A stretch of 64,000 nucleotides of DNA from UBA11663 sp049616325 (lineage in GTDB: Bacteria; Bacteroidota; Bacteroidia; Flavobacteriales_D; Sanyastnellaceae): assembly GCA_049616325.1 (NCBI GenBank), contig JBMZHG010000002.1:62001-126000 (forward strand), in the 5' to 3' direction. The notes beneath the pieces are model-generated. The model was not told the DNA's origin. It made no database searches and saw only the letters and a program-made list of their open reading frames with translations. Positions 24,479 through 33,626 of this stretch are shown in pieces. Within the stretch, counting starts at the first letter, position 1, and every line of letters begins with the position of its first letter. The position numbers and the translations under genes are program-made.

Positions 24479-26948
24479 GTTGAGCCGAATCGGGGTGCTC
24501 GTGCTGTTGGCCTTGTGGACGTCGTCCACGTGGTCAGGAGGCGAGGCTCGGGCTCAGCAGCCTTCCAACGCTCCTGAGAGTGACAGCGTGAAGGCCTCGT
24601 CGGCCCGCTCGTCGGCGTCCAACCGCATGACCGTGACAAGCGGGGGTGTCCCCGTCCCGTTTGCGACGGTGCTTAACCTGAGTACGGGCTCGGCAGCGGT
24701 CGCAGACGTCCACGGGGTGGTCCACGTGCCGCTTTGGGGGTTGAACGACACCTTGAAGGTGCAGTCCATGGGCTACGAAACGGTTCAAGTGATTCCCGGA
24801 CCAAGGGCGATTGAAAACGTCGAGCTGCCTCAGCGCACTGTGGCCATCGAGGAAGTTGTGGTGCAGTCCAACGCCGTTGCGGTGAGCGCCATGTCTGCAA
24901 CGGCCTTGCGGTCGGTGAATCGCTTGGTGGCCAAATCGCCCGTTTTGACCGTCGAGACGACCGGCGATTTGCTCGAAGGTTCTGGCCAAGTTCACTTGCA
25001 GATGAGCCAGCAGGGCGGCGTCAGCCCCGTGCTTCGTGGCTTCGAAGCGAACCGGGTTCTGCTTGTGGTGGACGGCGTGCGAATGAACAACGCCATTTAC
25101 CGCGCCGGCCACGTGCAAAACGCAGGAAGCGTGGACCCATTCGCCGTTGCCCAAACGCAAGTCATCCTCGGGCCAAGCAGCGTGCTTTACGGCAGCGATG
25201 CCTTGGGGGGCGTGGTGCATTTTCTCACCCAGCCCGTCGAATTCAACGGAGGCGGGTTGGCGGTATCTGGAAAGGCCCTAGCCCAAGGGACGACCGTCAA
25301 CGGCGGTTGGGCTGGGCACGCGGAAGCCAAAGTCAAAGCTCCCAATTGGGGTTCGTTCACGAGCGTATCTCGCCGTGAATTTGGGGACTTGCGTATGGGA
25401 TCCTGGCGCGCCCACGGAGACAGCACATGGGGCCTCGTCCCTTGGGTGGTGGAGCGCACTGGGGGGCGCGACACCCTCGTGACCAACCCCGACCCGGAAG
25501 TCCAAATCGCCACCGCTTACGAACAGTGGGACGTCCAACAACGCCTTCGAATTCGTTCGCGACGAGGCCACGCTGAACTCAACGTGCAACACAGCACCAC
25601 CGGCGACGTGCCGCGGTTTGACGTGCAGAACGACACCTCGGGAGACCTTCCCAAATGGGCTGAGTGGAATTACGGCCCTCAGGAGCGGACCTTGGTGGCG
25701 CTTTCGGGCTCTCGGGCGTTGCGCGGCGGCGCGGTGTGGTCCACGCTGGCCAGCTACCAGGCCGTCGAGGAATCGCGAATCAAGCGGCGGTTTGGCCAAG
25801 ATTGGCGGGTCACGCAACTCGAGGAATTGGAAGTGTGGGGGGCAAACTCGACGGTTCGTGGACATCGCCGAGGCGTGACGTGGGAGGCGGGAATGGACGG
25901 GCAATGGAACGACGTCACCTCCACGGCTTCCGCATTGAACCTCGTGACGGACAGTGTTACGGCAGATCTCACGCGGTACGCGGACGGCGGTTCGTCCATG
26001 GCGAACTGGGGTGGGTTTGCGTCCGCGAAACGGTCCTGGGGCGACCACACGGCGCGCCTTGGGGTGCGGTACAGCCACGCCTCGGTGCAGGCCACGTTCG
26101 ACGACACCACGTGGCTTGATCTGCCCGTCGCCCAATTCAACCAAGCCCGTGGCGCCTGGACGGGAAGTGCCTCCTGGACGGGCCCGCTCACGCCCTCGTT
26201 GCGCGCCACTACGTCGTTGGCCAGCGGCTTCCGACACCCCAACGTCGACGACGTGGGAAAGGTCCGCGAAAAGAACGGCTTCGTGCTCGTTCCCAACGCC
26301 GAGCTCAAGCCAGAATACCTCTACACGGCGGAACAGGCGGTGTCGTGGAACCTGCGCCCACAATCGGACCTTCTTGTGGTCCAAGCGGCGGCATTCGGAA
26401 GCCTGTGGAGGGACGCCATTGTGCAAGCGGATGCCTCGCTTGCAGGAGACACGGTGATGGTGGTGGACGGGGACACGGCACGCATCCAAATGAACCAAAA
26501 CCTCGACCGCGCGTGGGTTCGCGGCGCTCGGTTGGAAGTGAGCGGCCGCCTTTGGCCTCAGACCACGTTCCGAACGGTGATCAACTGGACCTTGGGCAAC
26601 AGCCTTGGCGAAGAGGCCACGCCGCTCTCACACATTCCTCCGACGTTTGGGGTGGTGGAAATTTCACGCAAACTGACTTCAGGACGCTTGAGCACCTCCG
26701 TTCGGTACGCCCTGCCTAAAGCGGCGGCCGATTTTGGGCCGGGAACCACGGACAACCTTCAAGAGGCCTTGCCGTTCGGCACCCCGGGATGGGCCACGTG
26801 GAACGTGGAGGGCTCCGTGCGACTCACCGACCACCTGGAAGTTCGGCTCTCGGGCCTCAACTTGCTCGACCAGCACTACCGGACGTTTGGCTCCGGAATT
26901 TCTGCGCCTGGCCGGAACGTGCGCGCCACACTCTCCGCGCGTTTCTGA
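24453..26948 (+). CDS. TonB-dependent outer-membrane receptor
   Basis: An 831-residue outer-membrane transporter. A signal peptide (VLVLLALWTSSTWSGGEARAQ) is followed by a carboxypeptidase-regulatory-like beta domain (about 50-125), a plug domain with QGGVSPVLRGFEANRVLLVVDG and the hallmark GPSSVLYGSDALGGVV (about 225-250), and a 22-strand barrel ending LNLLDQHYRTFGSGI and a terminal Phe, as needed for barrel assembly. The plug pattern is of the heme/hemoglobin-vitamin B12 receptor type, but the substrate cannot be read from the sequence. No SusD partner gene is adjacent. The start overlaps recO, so expression probably depends on the recO promoter or on one inside recO. Confidence 0.9.
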   Translation: MCWKPCLRELSRIGVLVLLALWTSSTWSGGEARAQQPSNAPESDSVKASSARSSASNRMTVTSGGVPVPFATVLNLSTGSAAVADVHGVVHVPLWGLNDTLKVQSMGYETVQVIPGPRAIENVELPQRTVAIEEVVVQSNAVAVSAMSATALRSVNRLVAKSPVLTVETTGDLLEGSGQVHLQMSQQGGVSPVLRGFEANRVLLVVDGVRMNNAIYRAGHVQNAGSVDPFAVAQTQVILGPSSVLYGSDALGGVVHFLTQPVEFNGGGLAVSGKALAQGTTVNGGWAGHAEAKVKAPNWGSFTSVSRREFGDLRMGSWRAHGDSTWGLVPWVVERTGGRDTLVTNPDPEVQIATAYEQWDVQQRLRIRSRRGHAELNVQHSTTGDVPRFDVQNDTSGDLPKWAEWNYGPQERTLVALSGSRALRGGAVWSTLASYQAVEESRIKRRFGQDWRVTQLEELEVWGANSTVRGHRRGVTWEAGMDGQWNDVTSTASALNLVTDSVTADLTRYADGGSSMANWGGFASAKRSWGDHTARLGVRYSHASVQATFDDTTWLDLPVAQFNQARGAWTGSASWTGPLTPSLRATTSLASGFRHPNVDDVGKVREKNGFVLVPNAELKPEYLYTAEQAVSWNLRPQSDLLVVQAAAFGSLWRDAIVQADASLAGDTVMVVDGDTARIQMNQNLDRAWVRGARLEVSGRLWPQTTFRTVINWTLGNSLGEEATPLSHIPPTFGVVEISRKLTSGRLSTSVRYALPKAAADFGPGTTDNLQEALPFGTPGWATWNVEGSVRLTDHLEVRLSGLNLLDQHYRTFGSGISAPGRNVRATLSARF

Positions 26949-26949
26949 G

Positions 26950-26957
26950 TACCTTCG
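26950..26957 (+). promoter_or_regulatory. -7 promoter element of the delta' gene
   Basis: TACCTTCG fits TAnnTT(T/C)G and is followed by AAGC and the ATG (spacer four bases). It starts two bases after the stop codon of the receptor gene, so it fills nearly all of a 13-base gap. No TTG is seen at the -33 position. Confidence 0.6.
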
Positions 26958-26961
26958 AAGC

Positions 26962-28098
26962 ATGCTGTTTGCCGACGTTGTGGGGCACGAGGCCCTTGGG
27001 GCCCAACTGCGGGAAGCCGTCCGCTCAGGGCGCGTCGCCCACGCCCAACTTTTGGAGGGCCACGAAGGTGCCGGCGCCTTAGCATTGGCCCGGGCGTACG
27101 CGCAGTACCTGACCTGCCAGGCACCCACCGAGCTCGACAGCTGCGGCCAATGCACTTCGTGCAAGGCACATGCCTCCGTGCAGCACCCAGATGTGCATTG
27201 GTGTTTCCCGTTTTTCAAGGCGGACGGTCAGGAAAAGGCGACGTCAGAACCCCACCAGGCTGCATGGCGGGAGGCGATGCTCGACGGTCCCTACCTCGGC
27301 GTCGAGGATTGGTTGGAGCGTTTGGGTGCCGACCGAAAACAGCTGTTCATTTCGGTTGACGAAGCGCTTGAGGTCAACCGAAAGTTGGGCTTGAAGGCCT
27401 TTCACGGGGGATGGAAAGTCTGGATTTGTTGGTTGCCGGAAACGATGCGGGTGGACACGGCGAACAAGTTCCTGAAGCTGATGGAGGAACCGACGGACCG
27501 CACCGTCATGTTGTTCGTGACGGAGCATCCGGACCGCCTTTTGGCCACGATTCGATCCCGAGTTCAGCGCATTCACGTCCCCAATTTGCGCGTGGACGAG
27601 GCTGCACGGGGGTTGAAGCAGCGTTGGAAGGTGGATGAAACAACTGCGCAAAGTTTGGCCCACGTCACCGACGGCAACCTGGCCCAAGCCATTCGGATGG
27701 CCAAGTCGGGGCAGGATCAGCCCGACCTGGAGCGGTTCAGTGCGTGGATGCGGGCGTGCTGGGCGCGCGACGGCCAGGCCACGGTGGAAGGTTCCGAAGC
27801 GTTCGCCTCGTTGGGTCGAGAAGGCCAAAAGCGCTTTTTGCACTACGCCCTTCACCTCGTTCGACAGAGCATCGTGGGGCATTACGGCGCGTCAGAATTG
27901 GTGCGATTGACGTCTTCGGAACAGGTGTTTTTGGCCAACTTCGCCAAGTTCATCCACCACGACAACGTGCTTGGGTTGCGCAAGGCCTTGGAAGAAGCGC
28001 ACGCCGACGTGGCGGGGAATGTCAACGGGAAATTGGTGTTTGTTGACCTGAGCTTGCGGGTGCATCGATTGTTGCGCACTCCGGCGAGCGTCGATTGA
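26962..28098 (+). CDS. holB: DNA polymerase III subunit delta' (clamp-loader)
   Basis: Clamp-loader subunit of the replicative polymerase, 378 residues, AAA+ fold. It has the family start (FADVVGHEALGAQLREAV), a degenerate P-loop GHEGAGALALA in place of Walker A (as expected for delta', which does not hydrolyse ATP), a zinc-finger CGQCTSCK preceded by LTC, and the clamp-loader segment NKFLKLMEEP followed by TIRSRVQRIHVP. The ATG at 26962 is set by the family N-terminus and the promoter element. It lies between the TonB receptor gene and ricT, in a holB-ricT-gldH order seen in other Bacteroidota. Confidence 0.9.
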   Translation: MLFADVVGHEALGAQLREAVRSGRVAHAQLLEGHEGAGALALARAYAQYLTCQAPTELDSCGQCTSCKAHASVQHPDVHWCFPFFKADGQEKATSEPHQAAWREAMLDGPYLGVEDWLERLGADRKQLFISVDEALEVNRKLGLKAFHGGWKVWICWLPETMRVDTANKFLKLMEEPTDRTVMLFVTEHPDRLLATIRSRVQRIHVPNLRVDEAARGLKQRWKVDETTAQSLAHVTDGNLAQAIRMAKSGQDQPDLERFSAWMRACWARDGQATVEGSEAFASLGREGQKRFLHYALHLVRQSIVGHYGASELVRLTSSEQVFLANFAKFIHHDNVLGLRKALEEAHADVAGNVNGKLVFVDLSLRVHRLLRTPASVD

Positions 28099-28109
28099 CC
28101 TTCCGACAC

Positions 28110-28117
28110 TACCTTCG
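28110..28117 (+). promoter_or_regulatory. -7 promoter element of ricT
   Basis: TACCTTCG is followed by GGGC and the ricT ATG (spacer four bases). The gap between holB and ricT is 23 bases, so here again most of the intergenic space is the promoter. Confidence 0.6.
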
Positions 28118-28121
28118 GGGC

Positions 28122-29435
28122 ATGGGATGCGCAACGTGCAGCAAGGGGGCAGATGGATTGCCCAGAGGATGCAAGAACAACGGACGTTGTGGAACTTGCG
28201 GGTGCGGGTCCATGACTGTGTTTGACTGGCTCGAAGGCATCCCCTTGCCCGACGGAGCCTCGCCTTACGATGTGGTGGAGTTGCGGTTCAAGAACAACCG
28301 AAAAATGTACGTTCGTCGTCCTGGCGCGGTGTCCGTTCAGGTGGGCGACGTTGTTGTGGTCGACCTCCAACCGGGCCACGACGTCGGTGTTGTCAGCCTG
28401 ACGGGAGAGTTGGTCAAGAGCCAGCTCAACTTGCGCAAAATCAAAGATGACCACGAACTGAAGCGCATCGCGCGCAAAGCGACAACCGAGGACATCGCGT
28501 TGTGGCACACGGCTCGTCAACGTGAGGAAGACACCTTGCGTGAGGCACGTCAAATCATCAAGCGTTTGGGCATCGGAATGAAGCTCACAGACGTGGAATT
28601 TCAGGGCGACAACGCCCGAGCCACGTTTTACTACACGGCTGAGCAGCGCGTTGATTTCCGCGACCTCGTCCGAGAATTGGCCAGCACGTTTGACATCCGA
28701 ATCGACATGCGCCAAATCGGCGCGCGCCAGGAGGCCGCACGCATCGGGGGCATTGGGGTGTGCGGTCGCGAACTGTGTTGCACCTCTTGGCTCAAGGATT
28801 TCCGCTCGGTCAGCACGGGAGCGGCCCGGTACCAGCAACTTTCCCTGAACCCTGGCAAGCTTGCTGGTCAATGCGGAAAGCTGAAGTGCTGCTTGAATTT
28901 TGAGCTTGACCAATACGTGGAGGCGGTGAAGGAGTTTCCCTCGCCCAACGCGAAAATTAAGACCCCCAAAGGCAAAGCGGTGGTGTTCAAGATGGACATC
29001 TTCAAGCGTTTGGTCTACTTCTTGGAGCTCGGAGAGCCGGGTTCGTCTCCCATTGCCATGAACGTCGAAGACGCGAACGAATTGATCGCGGCCTCGGCGA
29101 AAGGCGAAGTGGTGGGCTCTCTTGCCGCCTACGAATTGGAAGAGGAGCCGGAAGAGGTGGATTCGACGTTTGGCAACGTGGTGGGACAAGAGAGTTTGAC
29201 CCGCTTTGACGAAGCCAAACGCAAACGCCGCCGCAACAAACGTCGTGGCAGTTCCTCTGGATCCGGCCGTTCGCAGCAGCAAAAGGAAGGCGGCACGCCC
29301 CGCCAAGGCGGCGCACAGGCACAAGGCGGAGGGACTTCCGAGGGCGCAGGCCGAGGCAAGCGTCCGAGCCGGAGTCGCAACCGCCGGCGTGGAAAAGGCG
29401 ACGGTGGGGGAAACAACAAGCCTGCCCAAACGTGA
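28122..29435 (+). CDS. ricT: PSP1/RicT family regulator
   Basis: A 437-residue protein of the PSP1 (YaaT/RicT) family. In Bacillus, RicT belongs to the RicAFT iron-sulfur complex that assists RNase Y; the partner in Bacteroidota is not established. The N-terminus is Cys-rich (MGCATCSK ... GCKNNGRCGTCGCGSM), typical of Bacteroidota homologues. The PSP1 core contains GGIGVCGRELCCTSWL and GQCGKLKCCLNFE, with cysteine pairs likely to hold metal. The last 75 residues are a basic low-complexity tail (RRRNKRRGSSSGSGRSQQQ and GRGKRPSRSRNRRRGKG), suggesting RNA contact. The start at 28122 is preferred over an earlier in-frame one because of the conserved MGC start and the promoter. It overlaps gldH by four bases. 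Confidence 0.92.
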   Translation: MGCATCSKGADGLPRGCKNNGRCGTCGCGSMTVFDWLEGIPLPDGASPYDVVELRFKNNRKMYVRRPGAVSVQVGDVVVVDLQPGHDVGVVSLTGELVKSQLNLRKIKDDHELKRIARKATTEDIALWHTARQREEDTLREARQIIKRLGIGMKLTDVEFQGDNARATFYYTAEQRVDFRDLVRELASTFDIRIDMRQIGARQEAARIGGIGVCGRELCCTSWLKDFRSVSTGAARYQQLSLNPGKLAGQCGKLKCCLNFELDQYVEAVKEFPSPNAKIKTPKGKAVVFKMDIFKRLVYFLELGEPGSSPIAMNVEDANELIAASAKGEVVGSLAAYELEEEPEEVDSTFGNVVGQESLTRFDEAKRKRRRNKRRGSSSGSGRSQQQKEGGTPRQGGAQAQGGGTSEGAGRGKRPSRSRNRRRGKGDGGGNNKPAQT

Positions 29436-29914
29436 TACGAACGTCTGCAGCTTGTGTCATGCTGGGGTGGGTTCTTCTCTCGGGATGCGGACACTCCCCG
29501 TTGGTTGCAGAAAGCGCAGACGTTTCGATGGAAGGGTGGGACAGCCAGCAGTCCTTGGCATTTCATTGGGACGTCCAGGACACCTTGCTTCGCCACGACG
29601 TGCTGTTGGACCTCCGCCACACCCAGGACTACCCCCATTCCAACCTCTACTTGTTCTTGACGTACCGTTTTCCCAACGGAAAATCCCGCGTGGACACCGT
29701 GGAATGCACCCTCGCGGACACGCAAGGCAGGTGGCGCGGAAGCGGGTTTGGGGATTTGGTGGACCAGCGATTCATGCTGGAATCAGGGGTTCGCTTTCCG
29801 TTGCGCGGACGCTACGGACTCGAAGTGGTTCACGGCATGCGGAACGACCCTGTGTTGGGCGTCTCCAACGTGGGCCTGCGCTTGGAAGCGCATCGAGGCG
29901 ACTCACGCCCTTGA
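29432..29914 (+). CDS. gldH: Gliding motility lipoprotein GldH
   Basis: A 160-residue lipoprotein with lipobox LLSGC. It matches GldH in order: a beta segment with FHWDV, LLDLRHTQDYPHSNLYLFLTY (the Tyr-Pro-x-Ser-Asn-Leu hallmark), DTVECTLADTQGRWRGSG, FPLRGRYGLEVVHGMR and VSNVGLRLE. GldH is required for gliding and for chitin use in Flavobacterium johnsoniae, though its exact role is unclear; it occurs throughout Bacteroidota that have the gliding/T9SS apparatus. It overlaps ricT by four bases (ATGA type), so it is translationally coupled to it. The secreted T9SS cargo genes in this window fit with it. Confidence 0.9.
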   Translation: MIRTSAACVMLGWVLLSGCGHSPLVAESADVSMEGWDSQQSLAFHWDVQDTLLRHDVLLDLRHTQDYPHSNLYLFLTYRFPNGKSRVDTVECTLADTQGRWRGSGFGDLVDQRFMLESGVRFPLRGRYGLEVVHGMRNDPVLGVSNVGLRLEAHRGDSRP

Positions 29915-29977
29915 GAGGCAACCTGACTCTCCTGTGACGTGTTGTAGGGAAGGAAGGGCGTAACTTGCGCGTCCTGC

Positions 29978-32113
29978 ATGTCCATTCCTAAAACCATGAC
30001 TTTGATTCGAGTGTCTTTCTTGGCAGCCTTTGTGCTGGCAGCATCCGCCTTTTCTTGGGCCCAAACCCAAACGCACACCCAAGACGGCGTCCACCCGTGT
30101 GGCCTTCACCACGCCGAAGAGATGCTGTTCCTTCAACGGCCGGAAACGCGCGGTTTGGCCCTCGAAGCAGAACGCCAGCTCGAACGCGAAACGGCGCAAG
30201 GCCAGCATGCCGGCAACCGGGACGAGCTGTTCATCGTCCCCGTGGTGTTTCACGTCATTCACTTCAACGGTCCCGAGAACATTTCCACGGCCCAAGTGCA
30301 CGATGCCGTCGACGTCTTGAACACCAACTTCCGCGCACTCAACGAGAGCGTGGTGGAGGTGATCCCGGAATTTGAGGACTTGGTGGCCGACGTGGAGATC
30401 GAATTCCGGTTGGCCCAGAAGGACCCCAACGGCAACTGCCACCCTGGCATCAACCGCATCGTCAGCGAACTGACTTACGTCGGCGATTCTGACATGAAGT
30501 CGCTGATTCAGTGGCCACGCAACAAGTACCTCAACGTCTGGGTGTGCGAGTACGCGGCCGGCGCGGCCGGGTACGCTCTGTACCCCGGGTCCGTCAACGG
30601 AAACCAAAACGCGGACATGGACGGCATTGTCTTGCAACACTCCTACTGCGGCTCCATTGGAACATCCAACTTGTACCGGTCTCGAACCCTGACGCACGAA
30701 GTGGGGCACTGGCTCAACTTGCGCCACACGTGGGGCAACAGCAACAACCCGGGATTGGCAGAGAACTGCGACGAAGATGACAACGTGGACGACACGCCGT
30801 TGACGTTGGGGTGGACCTCATGCACGCTAGACGGCAGCACGTGCGGGTCGTTGGACAACGTGCAGAACTACATGGAGTACAGCTACTGCGGACGCATGTT
30901 TACGGAAGGCCAAAAGACCCGCATGCGCACCGCCCTCCAATCCTCCGTGGCGCAACGCAACCAGCTGTCCACGGCTTCCAACCTCGCGGCCACTGGCGTC
31001 AACGGTCCGGACTTGCTGTGCGAAGCGACGTTTGACCTCAACCGACGTGTCATTTGCGTCGGCGACAGCATTCAGTTCACCGACCAGAGCTACCATTCGC
31101 CCACGTCGTGGTCCTGGAACTTTGGGGACGGCTCATCCGTGGCCGGCGGCGTCGACGAGCCGGTCCAACAGCTCTACCACACGTACACGACTCCTGGACT
31201 GTACGACGTCACGTTGACGGTCGGAAACGGCACGGACGAAGCTTCTTCAACCGTGGAAGGGGCGGTCTACGTCATGGCGCCAGGGGAGATGGACCTCCCC
31301 CTTTCCCAAGGCTTCGAATCGGGCGAATTCCCCGATCCTCAGTGGTTCATCGAAGACCCGTTGAACGACGGGACGTGGGAGCTCACTTCGGACGCGGCGG
31401 CTACAGGGAGCCAATGCCTGTTCATCGAAAACTGGGGCAACGACATCGAGTTCAACGACGACTTCTTGCGAACGGCCACCTTGGACATGTCGGGCATGCA
31501 GGAAATCCACATCAGCTACAAATGGGCCTACGTTCACAAGGGAACCACGGAAGCTTCGGAAACGGACGACCGTTTGCGGGTAAGCGTGACGGGCGACTGC
31601 GGAAACGATTGGGACCTACGTCGCATGCACCGTGGATTCACTGACTTGCCTTCGGCCGAGCCACACCCGTTCCCGTGGGAGCCTGCAGGCCCCGAGGAAT
31701 GGAAGGGCTACACCATTGTGCTTGACAACGAGCAATACATGACGGAGTTCTTCCGTGTGCAGTTTGAGTTTGAAAGCCGCCTCGGAAACAACATCTACCT
31801 CGACGACATCAACGTGCAAGGCTTTGATGGCACCGAGAGTGTGGAAGCACTGGCGGGACTGACTCAGTCGTGGACGTTGGCGCCCAACCCCGCTGCATCG
31901 CAGTCGACGGTGGCCTTCCAAACCCGGAACTCCGGCGTGGCTCAAATGACGGTTCAGGACGCCTCCGGACGTCTCCTGACCACAAGCGAACGTTTGCTTG
32001 GCGCGGGATCCCAAACCTGGGAACTTCCAGCGCCGGAAGCCTCCGGCATTTACCTCGTGACGTTGGCGACCGAAGACGCCGTGCAGCGCACTTGGCGTTG
32101 GGTAATCCAATGA
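29978..32113 (+). CDS. Secreted M43 zinc metalloprotease with PKD domain and T9SS sorting domain
   Basis: A 711-residue exported protease. A signal peptide (FLAAFVLAASAFSWAQ) leads into a pappalysin-type M43 domain with the zinc motif HEVGHWLNLRH and the Met-turn NYMEYSYC. A PKD domain follows (ICVGDSIQFTDQS ... WSWNFGDGS, about 345-430), then a beta-sandwich carbohydrate-binding or MAM-like module (FESGEFPDPQWF to YLDDINVQGF). The C-terminus is a type A T9SS sorting domain (WTLAPNPAAS ... ASGIYLVTL). It is probably surface-bound or secreted and digests protein. An ATG at 29996 is an alternative start. A weak TAACTTGC lies nine bases upstream. Confidence 0.92.
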   Translation: MSIPKTMTLIRVSFLAAFVLAASAFSWAQTQTHTQDGVHPCGLHHAEEMLFLQRPETRGLALEAERQLERETAQGQHAGNRDELFIVPVVFHVIHFNGPENISTAQVHDAVDVLNTNFRALNESVVEVIPEFEDLVADVEIEFRLAQKDPNGNCHPGINRIVSELTYVGDSDMKSLIQWPRNKYLNVWVCEYAAGAAGYALYPGSVNGNQNADMDGIVLQHSYCGSIGTSNLYRSRTLTHEVGHWLNLRHTWGNSNNPGLAENCDEDDNVDDTPLTLGWTSCTLDGSTCGSLDNVQNYMEYSYCGRMFTEGQKTRMRTALQSSVAQRNQLSTASNLAATGVNGPDLLCEATFDLNRRVICVGDSIQFTDQSYHSPTSWSWNFGDGSSVAGGVDEPVQQLYHTYTTPGLYDVTLTVGNGTDEASSTVEGAVYVMAPGEMDLPLSQGFESGEFPDPQWFIEDPLNDGTWELTSDAAATGSQCLFIENWGNDIEFNDDFLRTATLDMSGMQEIHISYKWAYVHKGTTEASETDDRLRVSVTGDCGNDWDLRRMHRGFTDLPSAEPHPFPWEPAGPEEWKGYTIVLDNEQYMTEFFRVQFEFESRLGNNIYLDDINVQGFDGTESVEALAGLTQSWTLAPNPAASQSTVAFQTRNSGVAQMTVQDASGRLLTTSERLLGAGSQTWELPAPEASGIYLVTLATEDAVQRTWRWVIQ

Positions 32114-32145
32114 TTTCGTGATCTGCTAGGCTCTTTCCGGCCACC

Positions 32146-32181
32146 ACGAAAAAAGCCCGCCAAATTCGGCGGGCTTTTCGT
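32146..32181. terminator. Bidirectional rho-independent terminator
   Basis: ACGAAAAAAGCCCGCC and GGCGGGCTTTTCGT form a long GC-rich stem with A and T tracts on both flanks. It sits between two convergent genes (M43 protease and a secreted hypothetical) and can end transcription of both. Confidence 0.9.
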
Positions 32182-32205
32182 TTCAGCAGGTTAGGAGGGA
32201 AGGGA

Positions 32206-32622
32206 CTATTCTTTGTTTCCAATCAAGATGGACACGCAGCCTTCGTGCAGGATGGCCGCGTCGGTGTCAGGCACCTTCACACGGAAACGAAGTCGTTGGG
32301 AGTTCTCCATGCGGAAATCCAAGTGGTCAGATCCGTCAGAATTGCTCCAAATGCGAATGTTCTTTTCGTCGAGAACGTCGAATTCCACAGCGCCCAGCAC
32401 CGGGTGCGAGCAAACCGCCACACGGTAATCGGACCCGCCGAGGAAGGTCAATTCCAGTTCGGCCTCGTCGCCCGGGATGAGTACGGCGGAGTTGTAGTTC
32501 TCGTTTTGCACGTACCCGTCAAGCACGGGCAGGCAGTTCTTTTTGGTGAACGTGCGACATTGAGCGTTGGCCTGTGCGGCGAACAAGGTCACCAAGGCAA
32601 GCAAAAAGGTGGTGTGCTTCAT
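32206..32622 (-). CDS. Secreted hypothetical protein
   Basis: About 138 residues: a signal peptide (KHTTFLLALVTLFAAQANA) and a mature beta-rich domain with two to four cysteines (AQCRTFTKKNCLPVL, AVCSHPV, EGCVSIL). I do not recognise a named domain; the pattern suggests a small secreted or periplasmic beta-sandwich. The start at 32622 is chosen because it opens the signal peptide; an ATG at 32643, overlapping the upstream stop as ATGA, would add seven residues. It is probably co-transcribed with the lipoprotein gene upstream. Confidence 0.7.
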   Translation of the reverse strand: MKHTTFLLALVTLFAAQANAQCRTFTKKNCLPVLDGYVQNENYNSAVLIPGDEAELELTFLGGSDYRVAVCSHPVLGAVEFDVLDEKNIRIWSNSDGSDHLDFRMENSQRLRFRVKVPDTDAAILHEGCVSILIGNKE

Positions 32623-32639
32623 CGTGTTACTCATTACGC

Positions 32640-33524
32640 TCATTTCACAAGTTGGTTACGTGCGGCGGTGACCGCTTCAGTGATTTGGGCCAAAACTTCT
32701 TCGCTCGCCGTGTAACGTGGGCCTCCGCCGATGACGATGGCGCCTCCGCTCTTGCTGATTTCGCTGCTGGCTTCTTCTTTTTCAACCGCTTCGAACGCTT
32801 GCACGATGGGCTGCATGGTGTCCACAACTTCTTTGAGTCCAGGCGATTGCTCGTAGCTGGTCACCAAGTCAAGCACGTCCTCCATGACGAGTTTTTGTTC
32901 GGCGATGCGCGCTCGAAGCTCTTCGTTTGCTGTGTCGCTGTGACGGGTTGCGAGGTAAAGGCTTTCCACCCAGCCGGCGGCCACAAGCATGCCGCTGAGG
33001 TCTTCCTGGCCGTTGGATTTGAGCTTTTCGTTCATGTTGAAGAACGCCTCGGAGACGATGGCAACCAACGAGTCCTGGCGGGCGCGGTTGGCCTCAGCAC
33101 GCTCCAACATGTCGTCGCCGATCACGTCGCCCACGCCGAGTTCGCGAGCGAGGCTCTTGACGACTTCGAGGTAGGTCAACGACACTGCGTTTTGCTCGAA
33201 GATGGTGGCGTAGCTCAAATCCGCGCCGTAGACGCCGAGGTTGACCGCCTGACGGTCGGCAGTCACGTAATTCGAGGCGGACATGGCCGAGTGCAAGTGA
33301 TCTAGGGAGAACGACGCGCCGGTCTTTTGGACGATGCGTGCCGTTTCCATCGGCGTGGGTGCCGCTCGGAAAATCTTTTTCAGGCGCTTGGTCCGTTGGG
33401 AGACGGACGCGCCCTGCGACAGGGAATCTCCAGAGGTGGTCGGTCCCTCAGGGCCGCCACAGCCTGCCAAGACAATCATGCCGGCGGACAGGCCGAGAAA
33501 CAGGGAATTGCGAAGCTTCTTCAT
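32640..33524 (-). CDS. Lipoprotein of unknown function
   Basis: A 294-residue lipoprotein with lipobox VLAGC near residue 22. The mature part is mostly helical and repetitive in style (LDHLHSAMSASNYVTADRQ ... DLSYATIFEQNAVSLTYLEV ... LARELGVGD) and ends in a coiled helix (EVLAQITEAVTAARNQL). Similar helical lipoproteins occur in Bacteroidota without an assigned role, and I make no functional claim. CAATTTCG, a one-mismatch promoter element, lies 16 bases before the ATG. The stop overlaps the possible upstream start of the following gene. Confidence 0.75.
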   Translation of the reverse strand: MKKLRNSLFLGLSAGMIVLAGCGGPEGPTTSGDSLSQGASVSQRTKRLKKIFRAAPTPMETARIVQKTGASFSLDHLHSAMSASNYVTADRQAVNLGVYGADLSYATIFEQNAVSLTYLEVVKSLARELGVGDVIGDDMLERAEANRARQDSLVAIVSEAFFNMNEKLKSNGQEDLSGMLVAAGWVESLYLATRHSDTANEELRARIAEQKLVMEDVLDLVTSYEQSPGLKEVVDTMQPIVQAFEAVEKEEASSEISKSGGAIVIGGGPRYTASEEVLAQITEAVTAARNQLVK

Positions 33525-33626
33525 GCGTGTAGGGTTGGTACGAAATTGGGTGTGCTCTTAGTCCCTACGCAGGGTGTCTGCGAAAAGTTCTGCACGTTGG
33601 GATGTTTACCGCGAAGGTTTTCAACA

